From: Neurospora crassa OR74A
Lineage: Eukaryota; Ascomycota; Sordariomycetes; Sordariales; Sordariaceae
DNA length: 64,000 nucleotides
Assembly: GCF_000182925.2 (NCBI RefSeq)
Contig: NC_026501.1
Coordinates: 9,279,917 to 9,343,916 of the forward strand
Direction of reading: 5' to 3'
Shown here: piece after piece, positions 13,089 to 24,265 of the stretch
Layout: each line of letters opens with the position of its first letter
Position numbering within the stretch: position 1 is the stretch's first letter
Program-made: the position numbers and the translations under genes
Notes under the pieces: model-generated
The model's input: only the letters and a program-made list of their open reading frames with translations
Told to the model about the DNA's origin: nothing
Databases searched by the model: none

Positions 13089-13661
13089 ATGTTGGCGAGT
13101 GAGGTAGGTACTAGCAAGATATTTATTTATAGTATAGTACTCCTTATAGAATACTATCGTCTCAAAGAATTGGAATATAAATAATAGCCCTTCGATATAT
13201 ATCCGAATATTATTATTATACTATCTAAATTAGTCCCTTAGATATTTATTAAATTTAATAATACCTTCAGTAATCTAATATTTTAAGTTTAGTTTAATAT
13301 TATTAGTAGCGTACCTAAAGACAACCTATATAGAGTAAGGACGTTTACGTAGGACTGCTTCGATTATTTAATAAAAGAATAGGCTGAATAGAAATATTCT
13401 ACTAATACCGTTAGAAACGTTGTTATATATTCGTATTCTACTATTACTATACGCTAGGGTAAGAATAAGTCTAAAATTAACGGGCCTTTAGAACTTAACG
13501 TACTTCCCCGTTTGTATAATAAGGTTATTAGGCAAAAACCCGGATAGCGTACTATAAACCTATTCGAAAGTAGTACGTAAAATATTATATACGAAGATGA
13601 GGATGTAACGAATATAAATATTATTATCGAAGATGAGGAGTTTAAAGAGCCTAATTAGTAA
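13089..13661 (+). pseudogene. RIP-degraded small gene relic, unknown family (about 190 codons)
   Basis: ATG at 13089-13091 opens a frame that keeps phase to TAG/TAA at 13656-13661. Every internal stop is TAA or TAG. The C-terminal end is acidic (YEDEDV and IEDEEFKEPN near 13590-13655), preceded by a Lys-rich stretch. No domain is recognised. The gene fits exactly between palindrome cluster 12933-13016 and the palindrome at about 13670-13687, leaving only 70 bp before the ATG and about 10 bp after the stop. Confidence 0.6.
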
Positions 13662-13691
13662 GTCTTCTACTATAATTAGAGCGAAAGGTAT

Positions 13692-14894
13692 AAATACTAA
13701 TATATTACTTTTAGGAAAGATAGAAGGCTATAGAGGCTAGAGCTTTAGATAATAATAGTAAAGGACCTAATATTTTAGGCCCTTATTTTAAATAAAGCCT
13801 AATTCGTTCGAAACTGCGATTCGTTAGTATAGCGGGTAATATAGATTATCCCTACCGTAAGTAGGTTAATTTATTTTATAATGCTTATATTGAATTATAT
13901 TACTAATATCCGGGCATTTACTATTATACTTTAGGAAGGGGCAAGCCTATTTAAAGTCTTTACCCTACCTAGGGGTTAATATAATATATTAGAGTTCTTC
14001 CGTTTTAGAAATAAAGGTTCGTATAACTAGGGTAACCCTCTATATATTATCGACCTTATAACGCCTAATATTATACATACTTAATTATATAAAATTAGTA
14101 AAGAATAGGGTTACTAATAGTAAGTTCTATACCCTAACGTTTAAAATATAATTACTAACGATAGTAAAACTATTTACTAAACTATAATAGAAATCCTTTA
14201 AGAGAATTATATTATTATTATAAATAGGGGTATAATTACCCCGCTATACCTCCCTAATAGGGTAATAATGTACTCTTCCTTTAATATATTACTAATATTA
14301 ATTTATTAAATCGAATTCGGGTACTACCGTCGGCGGGAAGAAATTGTCCGAATTACAAATAATCTTTTAAAAAATATATTTATAAATTTACTAGAGTACG
14401 AAATTAAGGACTTAACAATACCCCGCGCTACTAATAAGGAGTACCAAATCTCCCTAAACCTTACTTTTATCCGCTTATTACAATTTCTCTTATATAATAT
14501 TTATATATAAATATTAATATTTAAAAATAACGCCATTGGGCGGTAAACGGCGATATAGGGGTCCTACTTATTAGAGGGTATTTAGGCTATAGAGTATTAG
14601 AGGGGTAATTGGGAAATACGTACCCGGATCTTTAACAAGGTTTTATATAGTAAAGAAGAAGTAATATTAAGGGTTAAAACTATTAATAAACTAATTTAAC
14701 TAAATTTCAACAGTAGGCTATCTTATATATTTACCTATTTTACTATTAATACGTACCTTATACTACCGAATAATTAAATGAATATAGTATATTAGGTATT
14801 CGGAGAATTACCCTTATTTATATAGATTGTTCGGAAATATACTAAATTATATAATAGCCGGAAAAGGGTGCTAATAGTTGTTAATTCGCTTTAA
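13692..14894 (+). pseudogene. RIP-degraded gene relic, unknown family (about 400 codons)
   Basis: One phase is maintained for 1.2 kb to TAA 14892-14894, with about 30 TAA/TAG codons and no frameshift. The sequence is rich in Leu/Ile and charged residues with no long membrane segments, and no motif lets me name it. The start is uncertain because no intact ATG is placed well. The palindrome at 13670-13687 lies just upstream and a pair at about 14925-14958 just downstream, so this gene also fills the interval between two palindrome sites. Confidence 0.55.
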
Positions 14895-15428
14895 ATACAA
14901 ATATAAATACAATTAACTTTTTACTTTCATTTTAATTAGAGATTGGATCTACCGACTTTAATTAGAGCAAAACCTAGTAGGGTATTTACTAATTAGTATA
15001 GGATACTCTATACTATCCTATATAAAATCGGCCTATATATAGAAATAATTTATTTTAACTAAATATAAATTGAATATAACCGTATTATTGTAGCTTAGAA
15101 CTAACTATATACGGATATTAATATTCTTATACTCAATTCTAGCGTATATACAATTAGATTAAACTTTTATATAACGTATTACGTAAGTATTAAGTTCGGC
15201 TACGTATAAAATTAAAATATAATTTTATAATATATAGGGCGTCTTTATAGGATTAGTTAGAAAGAAAGTATTTAATAGTATTTACCTACTATACGCGGCA
15301 TTATTTGTAATTGGATAGAAGAATATACTTTCTATAAAGTATATTCTACTTTTATTAGAATAATATTTCCGCCTATATATTAATTCTAATTAGAATGAAA
15401 GTTAATATTTATATAGTAAATTTATAAG

Positions 15429-16169
15429 CTTATTACAAATTTAAGCTTAGAGATAATAGGTATTCCCCCTAAGGCGGGAAATAATTTTAGAACCCTATTT
15501 AAATATAAAGCCGCCAAGTATATATTATTATATTAATTTAACCGGTATACGTAGGTCGTAAAACTACCTATTAATATAGCCGCCTTCGATTCTATTAGGG
15601 CCTTCTATATTAGAGAATATTATTTTTTTTTAATTAAGGCGGTTATAGCTAATTTTAAAGCGAAGCGTGATATTAATTGGGCTATCCTAAATAAGAACCT
15701 TATATTAATTAATCCTCTCTTTATTAATTAGTTTAATCTATTACCCTCAGTAGATTATATTTTCTAAATTATATATAAGATCTTTAACAGCTTAGATATA
15801 AATAGTTAGAAGGTTATAATCGATTGGTTTTTTAAATATCCTATTAGGGATTTAAAAGCTAAGGAGGCGCTATAGATTAAGAAGGTATAGGAATTTATTA
15901 ATACCTACGAATAGTATATTTCTATTACAAAGGTGAAGGACGGCGTAATAATTAATAAATTAGAAGAGTAATTTAATAACCTCCGGAAGAATTATTATTA
16001 AAGTAATAGCGTTAAAATATTATAAATACAGAAGGAGAAGCGAACTATACGGAATAAAGTACTAATAGATCCTAGGGACAATAAATCTGACTTAAACTAC
16101 AACCTAATTAATATACCGTTGTATAGATATAAATTAAAACGAAAGCGTATTAATATTAATAATAGGTGA
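15429..16169 (+). pseudogene. RIP-degraded gene relic, unknown family (about 245 codons)
   Basis: The frame runs in constant phase from about 15429 to a TGA at 16167-16169. This is one of the few relics ending in TGA, which may be its original stop. Interruptions are TAA/TAG. The C-terminal third is strongly basic and probably helical (charged run near 15940-16060, then KLKRKR at about 16130). A basic tail could bind nucleic acid, but that is inference only. No family recognised. Confidence 0.5.
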
Positions 16170-16276
16170 GTTTCGATTTTATAATGTACTTTCTTTACTT
16201 TAATTAAAGTAACCCCCTTTATTCTAATTATAATAAAATCCGGTAGGGCTAAATTTAATATTTATTAATATTTTAT

Positions 16277-17059
16277 AAATATAGAGTAAAATATTCCTAC
16301 GTTGAAGCTTAGTTTGAGAATAGCCCCCCTTCTACCCTATTAAAATAATTATATAAATAACCTCTTTCCGTAGTACTAACGGTTAATACTTCGGATAGCG
16401 CTACTAAGAATAATATTATTTCCCTTAATAATAATATAATATTTTAATATACTAATTCCTATAATTTATTTACTAATTTTAATTATATTTAGACTAAAAA
16501 TAATAATTTGTCCGCCCTAACTAAATATATCCCGAATACGGCCTTTAAGGAGATATTTAAAGAAATTACTTAGTAAATGCTCTATTATTTTACAATTATT
16601 AAGGTAGTAACCGATTAATATAAGAATAACCCCGCTATACTATTTATAATTATAATATAGAAGTTCTATATTTCTATATTTATATTATACCGGCAGTATC
16701 CTAACAAGGCCAATATTAACCCTATAACCCTTTTAAGTTAAAAGCCTCCTTTTACATCTCTAAAATATATACGGAGCTTTTTAATTATATAGGAGATTAT
16801 TATTAAAGACGCTATTAAATTACTTGGGGTTACTATATATTAGGTATAATTAAAGAAATTAAATTTATAATTAGAATTCTATTTATTATAGGTCGGCCTA
16901 GAGTAAATTAGTTATATAATATTAGCGGGCTACCCCTACAATTTACTAGCTAACAATTAAATAATTCCTAATAATATAGATTTATAAGAATTAGTTTCGG
17001 TATAGAATAATATAATACCTAGTAATAATATTAATTTCGATAAATAAATCCAATTCTAA
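16277..17059 (+). pseudogene. RIP-degraded gene relic, unknown family (about 260 codons)
   Basis: Constant reading phase from 16277 to TAA 17057-17059, with many TAA/TAG and no TGA. It is Asn/Ser-rich in the first third and more hydrophobic later. It is bounded by palindrome sites at about 16185-16245 and 17060-17156. No recognisable domain. Confidence 0.5.
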
Positions 17060-17138
17060 TAATATATCCCTTTTACTCTAATTATAATTAAAAGCGCTTT
17101 TTACTATAATTAGAGTAAAGAGTAGCTAATTCTTATAC

Positions 17139-17154
17139 GTTCTAATTAGAACGA
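17139..17154 (+). repeat. Element-1 palindrome family (best short example)
   Basis: CGTTCTAATTAGAACG is a perfect 16-bp palindrome. Relatives of the consensus TCGCTCTAATTAGAGCGA, usually followed by AA, recur in both orientations throughout element 1: about 7145-7222, 10205-10220, 10515-10535, 10741-10805, 11399-11492, 12933-13016, 13670-13687, 14925-14958, 15343-15395, 16185-16245, 17060-17156, 18178-18355, each unit of the 21-kb array, and 23401-23640. Most lie in gaps between gene relics. The central CTAATTAG is what RIP would make of CCAATTGG, so the ancestral site may have been TCGCTCCAATTGGAGCGA. Confidence 0.8.
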
Positions 17155-17170
17155 AATTTAGTATAAACTA

Positions 17171-18166
17171 ATATATATTAAATTTATAGTTAACTATATA
17201 AATATAAGTAACCCTATTGTTCAACCTACTATAATTTAACTTAATATTAGCAATTCGCTTATTATTAACGTCCGCAACCCGCTTATAATCCAACCTAACG
17301 CTAGTAACCCGCCTATTATAGAAGAGAATTATTTTAACCCGCCTATAACCCAACCCGATATTGGCAACCTATTTATTATTAAAGAGAATTATCTTAATAT
17401 AGTAATAATCCAATCCGATATAAGCGACTTGCTTATTACTAAAGAGAATTATTTTAATACGGTAATAACTGATATTAATATAATTGAGGTATAGATGTCT
17501 TTTGAGAGGTTGATAGATATCGTCGAGAATTTCGATAATAATAATTCGTAAAAGGCGTTGGAGGGTATATTATAGATTATATTGGCGGATGGGATTGGTA
17601 AAGTATTGTTCTAATTTATTTAGTAGGTAGTCTAGTATATTACGAATTTCAATATAGTAATATTTGAATTTAAGAATCTTAATGAGCGGCCGCTATACGA
17701 ACGCGTTTATATAGTATAGCGGTTTTATATTGTATTGTCTATTTTAATTAATAATCTTTAGTATAATAAAGTTAAGAATAGTATTATAGAAATTAGTAAA
17801 TGGGAGGATATTTGTGGAGGTTACGGTAGTTTGCGAGAAGATTTGTATAGTTAGTAGGTGGCTATCGACTAATAATTACAATTAGGTGGGGGCTTTGGTA
17901 ATATACGTAGTAGATTAGTACTTTAATTAGAATATTATATTATTAGTTTTAGGTTGAGGTGGATTTAAACGATAGTCGATAGGGGATACCCGGTTCCTAC
18001 CTCTAATATAGATATTAATATATCTCTATATAGAAATATCCTTAGTAGCTGGGTATAAGTTTTTAATTCTATTGAATTGCTAGTAGAAATTCCCTATATA
18101 ACGTCCCCCCTTCCTATTGAGGGTCTTCGTTGGTCGATACGGCCCCGGAAGAGGGTTAGATAGTAA
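17171..18166 (+). pseudogene. RIP-degraded repeat-bearing gene relic (about 330 codons)
   Basis: The frame keeps phase to TAG/TAA at 18161-18166. The N-terminal part (17210-17460) is built from a 10-residue, 30-bp unit that also forms 60-bp higher-order copies starting at 17306, 17366 and 17426 (NPPIIEENYF and NPPITQPDIG types). The C-terminal 220 codons after Met 17495 look globular and end in an Arg/Lys-rich tail (IRPRKRVR). The repeat makes this gene a candidate for a fast-evolving or surface-exposed product. No family recognised. Palindromes lie on both sides (17060-17156 and 18178-18355). Confidence 0.5.
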
Positions 18167-18575
18167 AGCAATGGATTTTCTAATTTTATTCTTATTAGAA
18201 TTATTTGAATTACTATAATTAAAGTGGAAGGTAGTGTAGTAGGGAAGGAATAGTTAGGAGGTACTTTGGATTTACTTTTAATAGTAGAGGTTAGAAATAT
18301 AAAATTATATTGTTTAGAGTTAATTAAGTTATTTTAATTAAAGTAGAAGGTGGTGTGTAGTAATAAGATTATTTATATTAGTGGGTTTGGAAGTATTAAA
18401 GTCTAGTTGCGCTTATAGATAATTTATTTACTTTTTATTAGAAATAATTAAAGTAGTTTCTATAATTCGGATGCAACGCTTTATTATTTACTAATTATAT
18501 TAATATTACTATAAAGGTATGGTCTGGGGGATAAATTAATATTAGTAGTTGTAGAGGGAGTTATTGTTTAATTAA

Positions 18576-18675
18576 NNNNNNNNNNNNNNNNNNNNNNNNN
18601 NNNNNNNNNNNNNNNNNNNNNNNNNNNNNNNNNNNNNNNNNNNNNNNNNNNNNNNNNNNNNNNNNNNNNNNNNNN
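18576..18675. other. Assembly gap (first of nine identical 100-N gaps)
   Basis: Runs of exactly 100 N occur at 18576-18675, 20935-21034, 23898-23997, 33495-33594, 36103-36202, 39816-39915, 42247-42346, 51714-51813 and 54337-54436. The uniform length shows placeholder gaps of unknown size. Any frame crossing one is unreliable. Confidence 0.99.
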
Positions 18676-19046
18676 GTATATATATAATATTAAATTGTGA
18701 TATTAATAAATAGAGGTAGTAGCTAGTATTATATATTAGGGTATATAGTTTAATATCCGGGGTTGCCTACCTACGTACTACCTACCTACGGTTGCTTTAG
18801 CAATTATCCTTAGTTATAAAATAGATTAAATCCCTTCTAATTCAAATTTATTGACCGTCCTCAACTTTAACCGAATTTATAAGGAATTTCCGGAAATAAG
18901 GTTAGTTCCGCCTATCTATACTACGCTTAGTATTAATCTAATATCGCCTCTTCTATTTACAACCTATTTAATTTATAATATTGTATTATTAAAGAGTTAT
19001 ATACCCGATTAGAGTTGTAGGAAAGTCCTTTATTATCCTATTCCTA

Positions 19047-19375
19047 ATTCTTCTAAGGATTATAAATAGGTATATTAAATATTAAACTCAACTCTCCCTA
19101 TATATCCTTTCGGTTCGGTCCTTCTTACGATAGTAATAGGTAGGTTCGCTATAAATAAGTTAGGGCTTAACGAATATAGATTTAAATCGAAATTAGTAAA
19201 ATTACCTTATAGGCTTACTTTTAATATTATTATTATAAGTTTCTATAAGTATTATAATTCTTCTAAGGATTGTAAATAGGTATATTAGGTATTAAACCTA
19301 ATTCTCCCTATATATTCTTTTAGTTCGGTCCTCCTTATAATAGTAGTAGGTAAGTTCGTTGTAGATAAGTCGGAT
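19047..19375 (+). repeat. Two direct copies of about 115 bp, 210 bp apart
   Basis: The segment starting TTCTAAGGATTATAAATAGG at 19051 recurs at 19261 with RIP-type differences only, through CCTATATAT and TTCGGTCC to the AGGTAR-GTTCG block. Confidence 0.75.
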
Positions 19376-20149
19376 TTAATAAAGTAGCTATATATTAATT
19401 AAATATTACGAATAAACCGAATTGTAAAAGAAGTTACCCCGAATATACTAATATAATTAATATTAATAAAAACGTGGACCGTTATATAGTAAAGTTAATT
19501 TAAATTACTATATTTGTATAGTTAAATTTAATTAACTTCTATTTAACCCCCGGCTAATTCTTTTATATAATTAGTAAACGCCCTAACGACTTTAGATTAA
19601 GTATTACAAGCCCTACTTACCTAAGGCGAGTAACCGATACCTGTATATAATTCGTTTAATTATATCGGTATTAATTGTAATATTAATTCCGATAATAATA
19701 ACGGCGAGGGTAGTATTAATATATTAAAGTTAACGCGGAAGAAGCCCCGTTTAGAGGAAGAATATAATAATATTTCGAAGAAGAGGAGGTTTAGGAAGAA
19801 GGTTTAAAAAGAATAAAAGAAGGCTAAAAAGGCTATATAAATAAAATTATAGTAAAGTAGAAACCGGTAATTTAATTTAATATACAATAGTTTACGGGGG
19901 GGGCCGGTAAGAAGATTTCCTTATTATATCCTTTTTAGATTATTATATATTAATATAGATACTTATAAGAAGTTTTATATATTCCGAATATCGATTCCGA
20001 AGACCTCCCCTTTATAATTGTAAAAATTAATAATATTACCCTATCCTTCTACAATATCCAATTCCACCTCAAATAGGTCTAGTTAATATATGAGGATTAT
20101 ATTTCTTAATCCTATTAATTAGATTACTAGAAATCTATTAATAGTCTAT

Positions 20150-20934
20150 TTATATTTATTATTTTAGAATACTATAAACCCTTAATTTAAGTAGCTATTT
20201 TTATTACTCCGCTAGAATATAATACTAAGGGTACTAAACCTAGTATATTACAATTATACTTCTAATTAAGGATCTTTAATTTACTTACGGCGAATTATTA
20301 ATACTTTACCGAATCGGCGTTAGTACTATACCTTCTAATAAAATTTCGGGAATATTAGATTAATTATATTATTAGGTATATTCCTTAGTACTTTACTAAT
20401 CGAGTAATAGTATTTCGTACGCTATATTTAGATCCGAAGTAACTTTACTGTATTAGTATATTCGAAATTAATAATAATAATCTTTCTTAGGACTATAAGC
20501 GGGCGATTTTTAATAATATACTAGGATAGAAAGGTTTATATATTAAAAACCTAACCCACCCTTTATATTACCGGACGTATAAATTTTTCTTATTGCGCGA
20601 AAACCCGATTCGTATAAAGGTTATACTTCGTATTAACCTCGTCGAGAGTTAGTTATAGTATTTAGAATCGTAGTATAAAATAAATATAAAGATTAGTAAT
20701 AAATTAAATAAACGCTACTTTATATTAACGCCCCCCTTAACCCTACTTAAATTAGTATAAAAATAAGTAGTATAATTACTTTCTAGTACGTACTACCCTC
20801 TTCTAAACGCCTTTGAAAGATATTATTAATTTGAAGAAACCCTAGTGTAATAATTAAAGTATAATAATATTATTAATTGCGATTTCTATAATATATACGT
20901 CCGGCTTTTAATATAAGTAACTACCAACTTTACT
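20150..20934 (+). pseudogene. RIP-degraded gene relic cut by an assembly gap
   Basis: A single phase is followed from about 20150 to the gap at 20935 with only TAA/TAG interruptions. Readable blocks include FRTLYLDPK (about 20410) and a segment ending RTYKFFLLRENPIRIKV (about 20570-20625). The remainder is lost in the gap and does not obviously resume at 21035. Family unknown. Confidence 0.45.
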
Positions 20935-21059
20935 NNNNNNNNNNNNNNNNNNNNNNNNNNNNNNNNNNNNNNNNNNNNNNNNNNNNNNNNNNNNNNNNNN
21001 NNNNNNNNNNNNNNNNNNNNNNNNNNNNNNNNNNAAGAACCGGTGGGCTATTATCTAGA

Positions 21060-21990
21060 TATATTAGACTTATATACTTAACTTCGCTCTTATTAGAGTA
21101 CGACCCCCCCTACCCTTATAATAAAAAAGTATATTAAAAATATTAAATTAAAGTAATTTTATATATTTAATTTCGCTTTAGTTAAAGTATGAACCGCCTA
21201 CCCCGGCCCTATACTAAATATAAAGAGAATATTTAAATTTTTTTAAAATTTCTAAGAAATAAAATATTTCGCTCTAATTAGAGTACGAACCGCTTACCCT
21301 AGCCCTATATATACGGAGAAAATATTTAATAATCTTCTTAAGATTTCTAAAAAATAAAATACTTTATTCTAATTAAAGTACGAACTGCCTACTTTAGCCT
21401 TGTATATACGGAGAGAATATTTAATAATCTTTTTAAAATCTCTAAGAGATAAAATATTTTACTTTAGTTAGAGTACGAACCGCCTACTCCGGCCCTATAT
21501 ATACGGAGAGAATACTTAATAATCTTCTTAAAATTTCTAAGAGATAAAATATTTCGTTCTAATTAGAGTACGAACCGTTTACTCCGGCTCCGTATATACG
21601 GAGAGAATATTCAATAATCTTCTTAAAATTTCTAAGAAATAAAATATTTTATTCTAATTAGAGTACGAACCGTCTACCCTAGCCCTATATATATAGAAAG
21701 AATATTTAATAATCTTTTTAAGATTTTTAAGAAATAAAATATTTTACTTTAGTTAAAGTACGAATTGCCTACCCCGGCCTTGTACTAAATATAGAAAGAA
21801 TATTCAAATTTTTTTAAAATCTTTAAAAGATAGAATACTTTATTCTAATTAGAGTACGAACCGCCTACCCTAGCCCTATACTAAATATAGAAAGAATATT
21901 TAATAATCTTCTTAAAATTTAAGAGGTAGAAAAACCCTAACTTTACTCTAATTAGAGTACGACCCTCCTTATTAATAAGTATAGATATTA
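21060..21990 (+). repeat. 95-bp tandem array, about nine units, each holding the element-1 palindrome
   Basis: The landmark GTACGA(A/C) sits at about 21098, 21187, 21283, 21378, 21473, 21568, 21663, 21758, 21854 and 21958, so the core period is 95 bp. Each unit contains TTCGCTCTAATTAGAGTACG or a RIP variant, then a CCGCCTACCC-type block, a TATATACGGAGA block and an AATAATCTTCTTAA block. Edge units differ in length (89 and 104 bp). Confidence 0.9.
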
Positions 21991-22068
21991 GATTTAAAAT
22001 AGTCTTATATATTTAATTTCGCTCTAATTAGAATATAGTACTAATTCTAATTGGACGGAATATTCGGG

Positions 22069-22345
22069 TTGTTAGATTTTATTTTAATATAGTAGTAAAT
22101 ATACGGATAGGCGTTATAGGTAATTCTAAATAAGGTTTATACGTTATACCCCGGGCTATTTGGATTTTATTCTAATATAGTAGTAAATATATAGATAGGC
22201 ATTGTAGGTAATTTTAAATAAGGTTTATACGTTGTACTCCGGGCCGTTTAGATTTTATTCTAATATAGTAGTAAATATACCGATAGGCGCCGTAGGTAAT
22301 TATTAATAAGGCTTGTACGTAGTGCCCTGGGCCCTAAGTCTTTAT
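22069..22345 (+). repeat. 88-bp tandem repeat, three units
   Basis: ATTYTAATATAGTAGTAAAT recurs at 22081, 22169 and 22257. Each copy is followed by a GATAGGCRYYRTAGGTAATT block and a CCGGGC or CCTGGG block. It lies immediately downstream of the 95-bp array. Confidence 0.85.
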
Positions 22346-22558
22346 TTTAATATTTAAAACTAACCCTAACCTTTACTATTTCCCTTACCCCCTCCCCTCC
22401 TTAAAGATTACTTATTGAAGTCGCTTTTACTTTTTATTCTAATATTAAAGTAAATAGAAGAAATACTAATTTAGAGCGGCTTTAAACCCTCCTAGAAAAG
22501 TATAAGAACCACCCCCCCCCTTCCTCGCCCTAATCCTTAAACTCTCCCTTCTATACGT

Positions 22559-22627
22559 ATATACCGTCTAATACTTCGAATAAGTATTTATATAATTAAA
22601 AACTCATTCGAAATATTAGATAGTATA
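22559..22627. repeat. Short hairpin-forming inverted repeat
   Basis: TATACCGTCTAATACTTCGA at 22559 pairs with a near-perfect reverse complement ending at about 22627 (TTCGAAATATTAGATAGTAT). The loop is about 20 bp of AT-rich sequence. Confidence 0.7.
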
Positions 22628-22739
22628 TTCCTTTTACTATAGGTTAACGATATTGTTATTTAATTTAATATTTATTAAAGTACTAAACGGCGTATTCCTT
22701 TTATTGTAAGTCAGTAATAGTTACTATAAAGTTTATAAA

Positions 22740-23285
22740 GTACGGGGTTTATCTATTAAATTTAATAATTTACTAATTTAATTTATAAGGAATTTAAATT
22801 AAATAATAAGAGTAGTATTAATTTGAGCTTTAACGTCGATTTATATTTTAAGATAGTAATTATATTTATCCGTGTATTTTATAATTGGCGTTATTTAAAT
22901 TAGGATAAAGGAAGTATTTTTAATATTATTGAAGTTAAATAGCTAGAGATTAATTATACCCCTCCCGGAATGCCGATTTCTATATAAGAAGCGTATTTGT
23001 AGGAGCCTTAGACCGATTTATATTAGGCTATAAAATTTTCGGATAGGGATAATAAATATAGTAAAGTAAAATAGGCGGAGGATAGTAAAATATATTAAAC
23101 ATTAAGTTTAGTATTAATATTGAGCTCTAAGGTCGATAGTATAAGCGGAGATGAAATTTAGTTTACTAAGGAATTAGGAGAAGGAGTATAATAAAGTAGT
23201 ACTTTGAGGAATATACAGGTTTTTAAAAGTTATAAAGTACGAGGGTGTAGAAGGAGAGTAAATAAGGCTAACGCCGGTAGTGAAT
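22740..23285 (+). pseudogene. RIP-degraded gene relic, unknown family
   Basis: A readable phase of about 180 codons with TAA/TAG interruptions only. It contains a mid-section with SFNVDLYFKIVIIFIRVFY (about 22830-22890) and a basic C-terminus (CRRRVNKANAGSEY, about 23240-23280). Position and strand match the other element-1 relics. The function is unknown; a basic tail alone does not show DNA binding. Confidence 0.4.
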
Positions 23286-23400
23286 ATTAGAGGTAAGGAG
23301 TGAATTTATTAATTATAAACCTATATATATATTTTTTACTTAATTAATAAATCGAGTCTAATCTACTATATTCGATTAAAATACTATAATAGTTAGATAT

Positions 23401-23590
23401 AGCTCTTGCTTTAATTAGAGTTTAATAAATAACCTATATATTGCTTATAAACGACTTTCGCTTTAGTTAGAGTAAATTCTAGACTATTATCTTTCGTTCT
23501 AATTAGAGTAAATAGATTCGCTTTAATTAGAATGAAGGTCATTTATAAGTAATATATATAGGTTATTAAATTCTAATTAGAATAAGAGCT
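23401..23590. repeat. 190-bp foldback structure with about 73-bp arms
   Basis: AGCTCTTGCTTTAATTAGAG at 23401 begins an arm that is mirrored, with a few mismatches, by the reverse complement ending AATAAGAGCT at 23590. The arms include ACCTATATAT and TATAAACGACTTTCG, paired with GGTCATTTATAAG and ATATAGGT. Two copies of the element-1 palindrome sit in each arm and others in the roughly 45-bp loop. Confidence 0.8.
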
Positions 23591-23725
23591 AAATAGCTTT
23601 AATCCGGATAGATAATCTATTTTAATTAGAGTAAAAGTAATTAAGTGTAAGAAGTACTTTAATAAATATATTAATGCTAGTTAGTAGTTATGTGGCGTTT
23701 AGTAGGGCGGGGATTGGGAGTAGGG

Positions 23726-23730
23726 GCTAG
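23726..23730 (+). repeat. Target site duplication of the nested Gypsy (GCTAG)
   Basis: GCTAG immediately precedes the 5' LTR and recurs at 32118-32122 immediately after the 3' LTR. Confidence 0.9.
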
Positions 23731-24105
23731 TGATACCGGAATGGTATCGCTGGCGTCATTACATGTCAGATCACCTGACTGGATGGCGCAGCCAAGTCGA
23801 TCGGGTTTATTTAATTGAATGAACCGCTCCCACGGGAGCCCACCCACATATGTGGGTCCTGTAGATTAGATAAGGCTTGCGTGCCTTAAGTTATTCGNNN
23901 NNNNNNNNNNNNNNNNNNNNNNNNNNNNNNNNNNNNNNNNNNNNNNNNNNNNNNNNNNNNNNNNNNNNNNNNNNNNNNNNNNNNNNNNNNNNNNNNNATT
24001 GTACGCAAGCTTCCTGCTCTAGATTCTTCCTGGATTATTACTTTACACATATTCAATCAAGACACATTATTGTTACAACGTTCAAATACCCTCTCAATGG
24101 TATTA
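23731..24105 (+). repeat. 5' LTR of the Gypsy element (275 bp plus 100-N gap)
   Basis: Aligns base for base with 31843-32117. It contains the hairpin GCTCCCACGGGAGC (23826-23839) and the perfect palindrome CCCACATATGTGGG (23843-23856), probably in or near the untranslated R region. It is far less RIP-mutated over its first 110 bp than the 3' copy. Confidence 0.95.
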
Positions 24106-24265
24106 AATGGTAGTTGCAACTTTAATTGTTTGACTTAAACCACACTACACTATTATTGCTAACCGGCCTCTAAGAAGGTACTAGGCGACGTCGCATTGAG
24201 CGATAAAAGATCGCTTCCATTACCGACTGGAAGTACCTACAAGGCAGTTCGGGAGTCCTTTCGCC

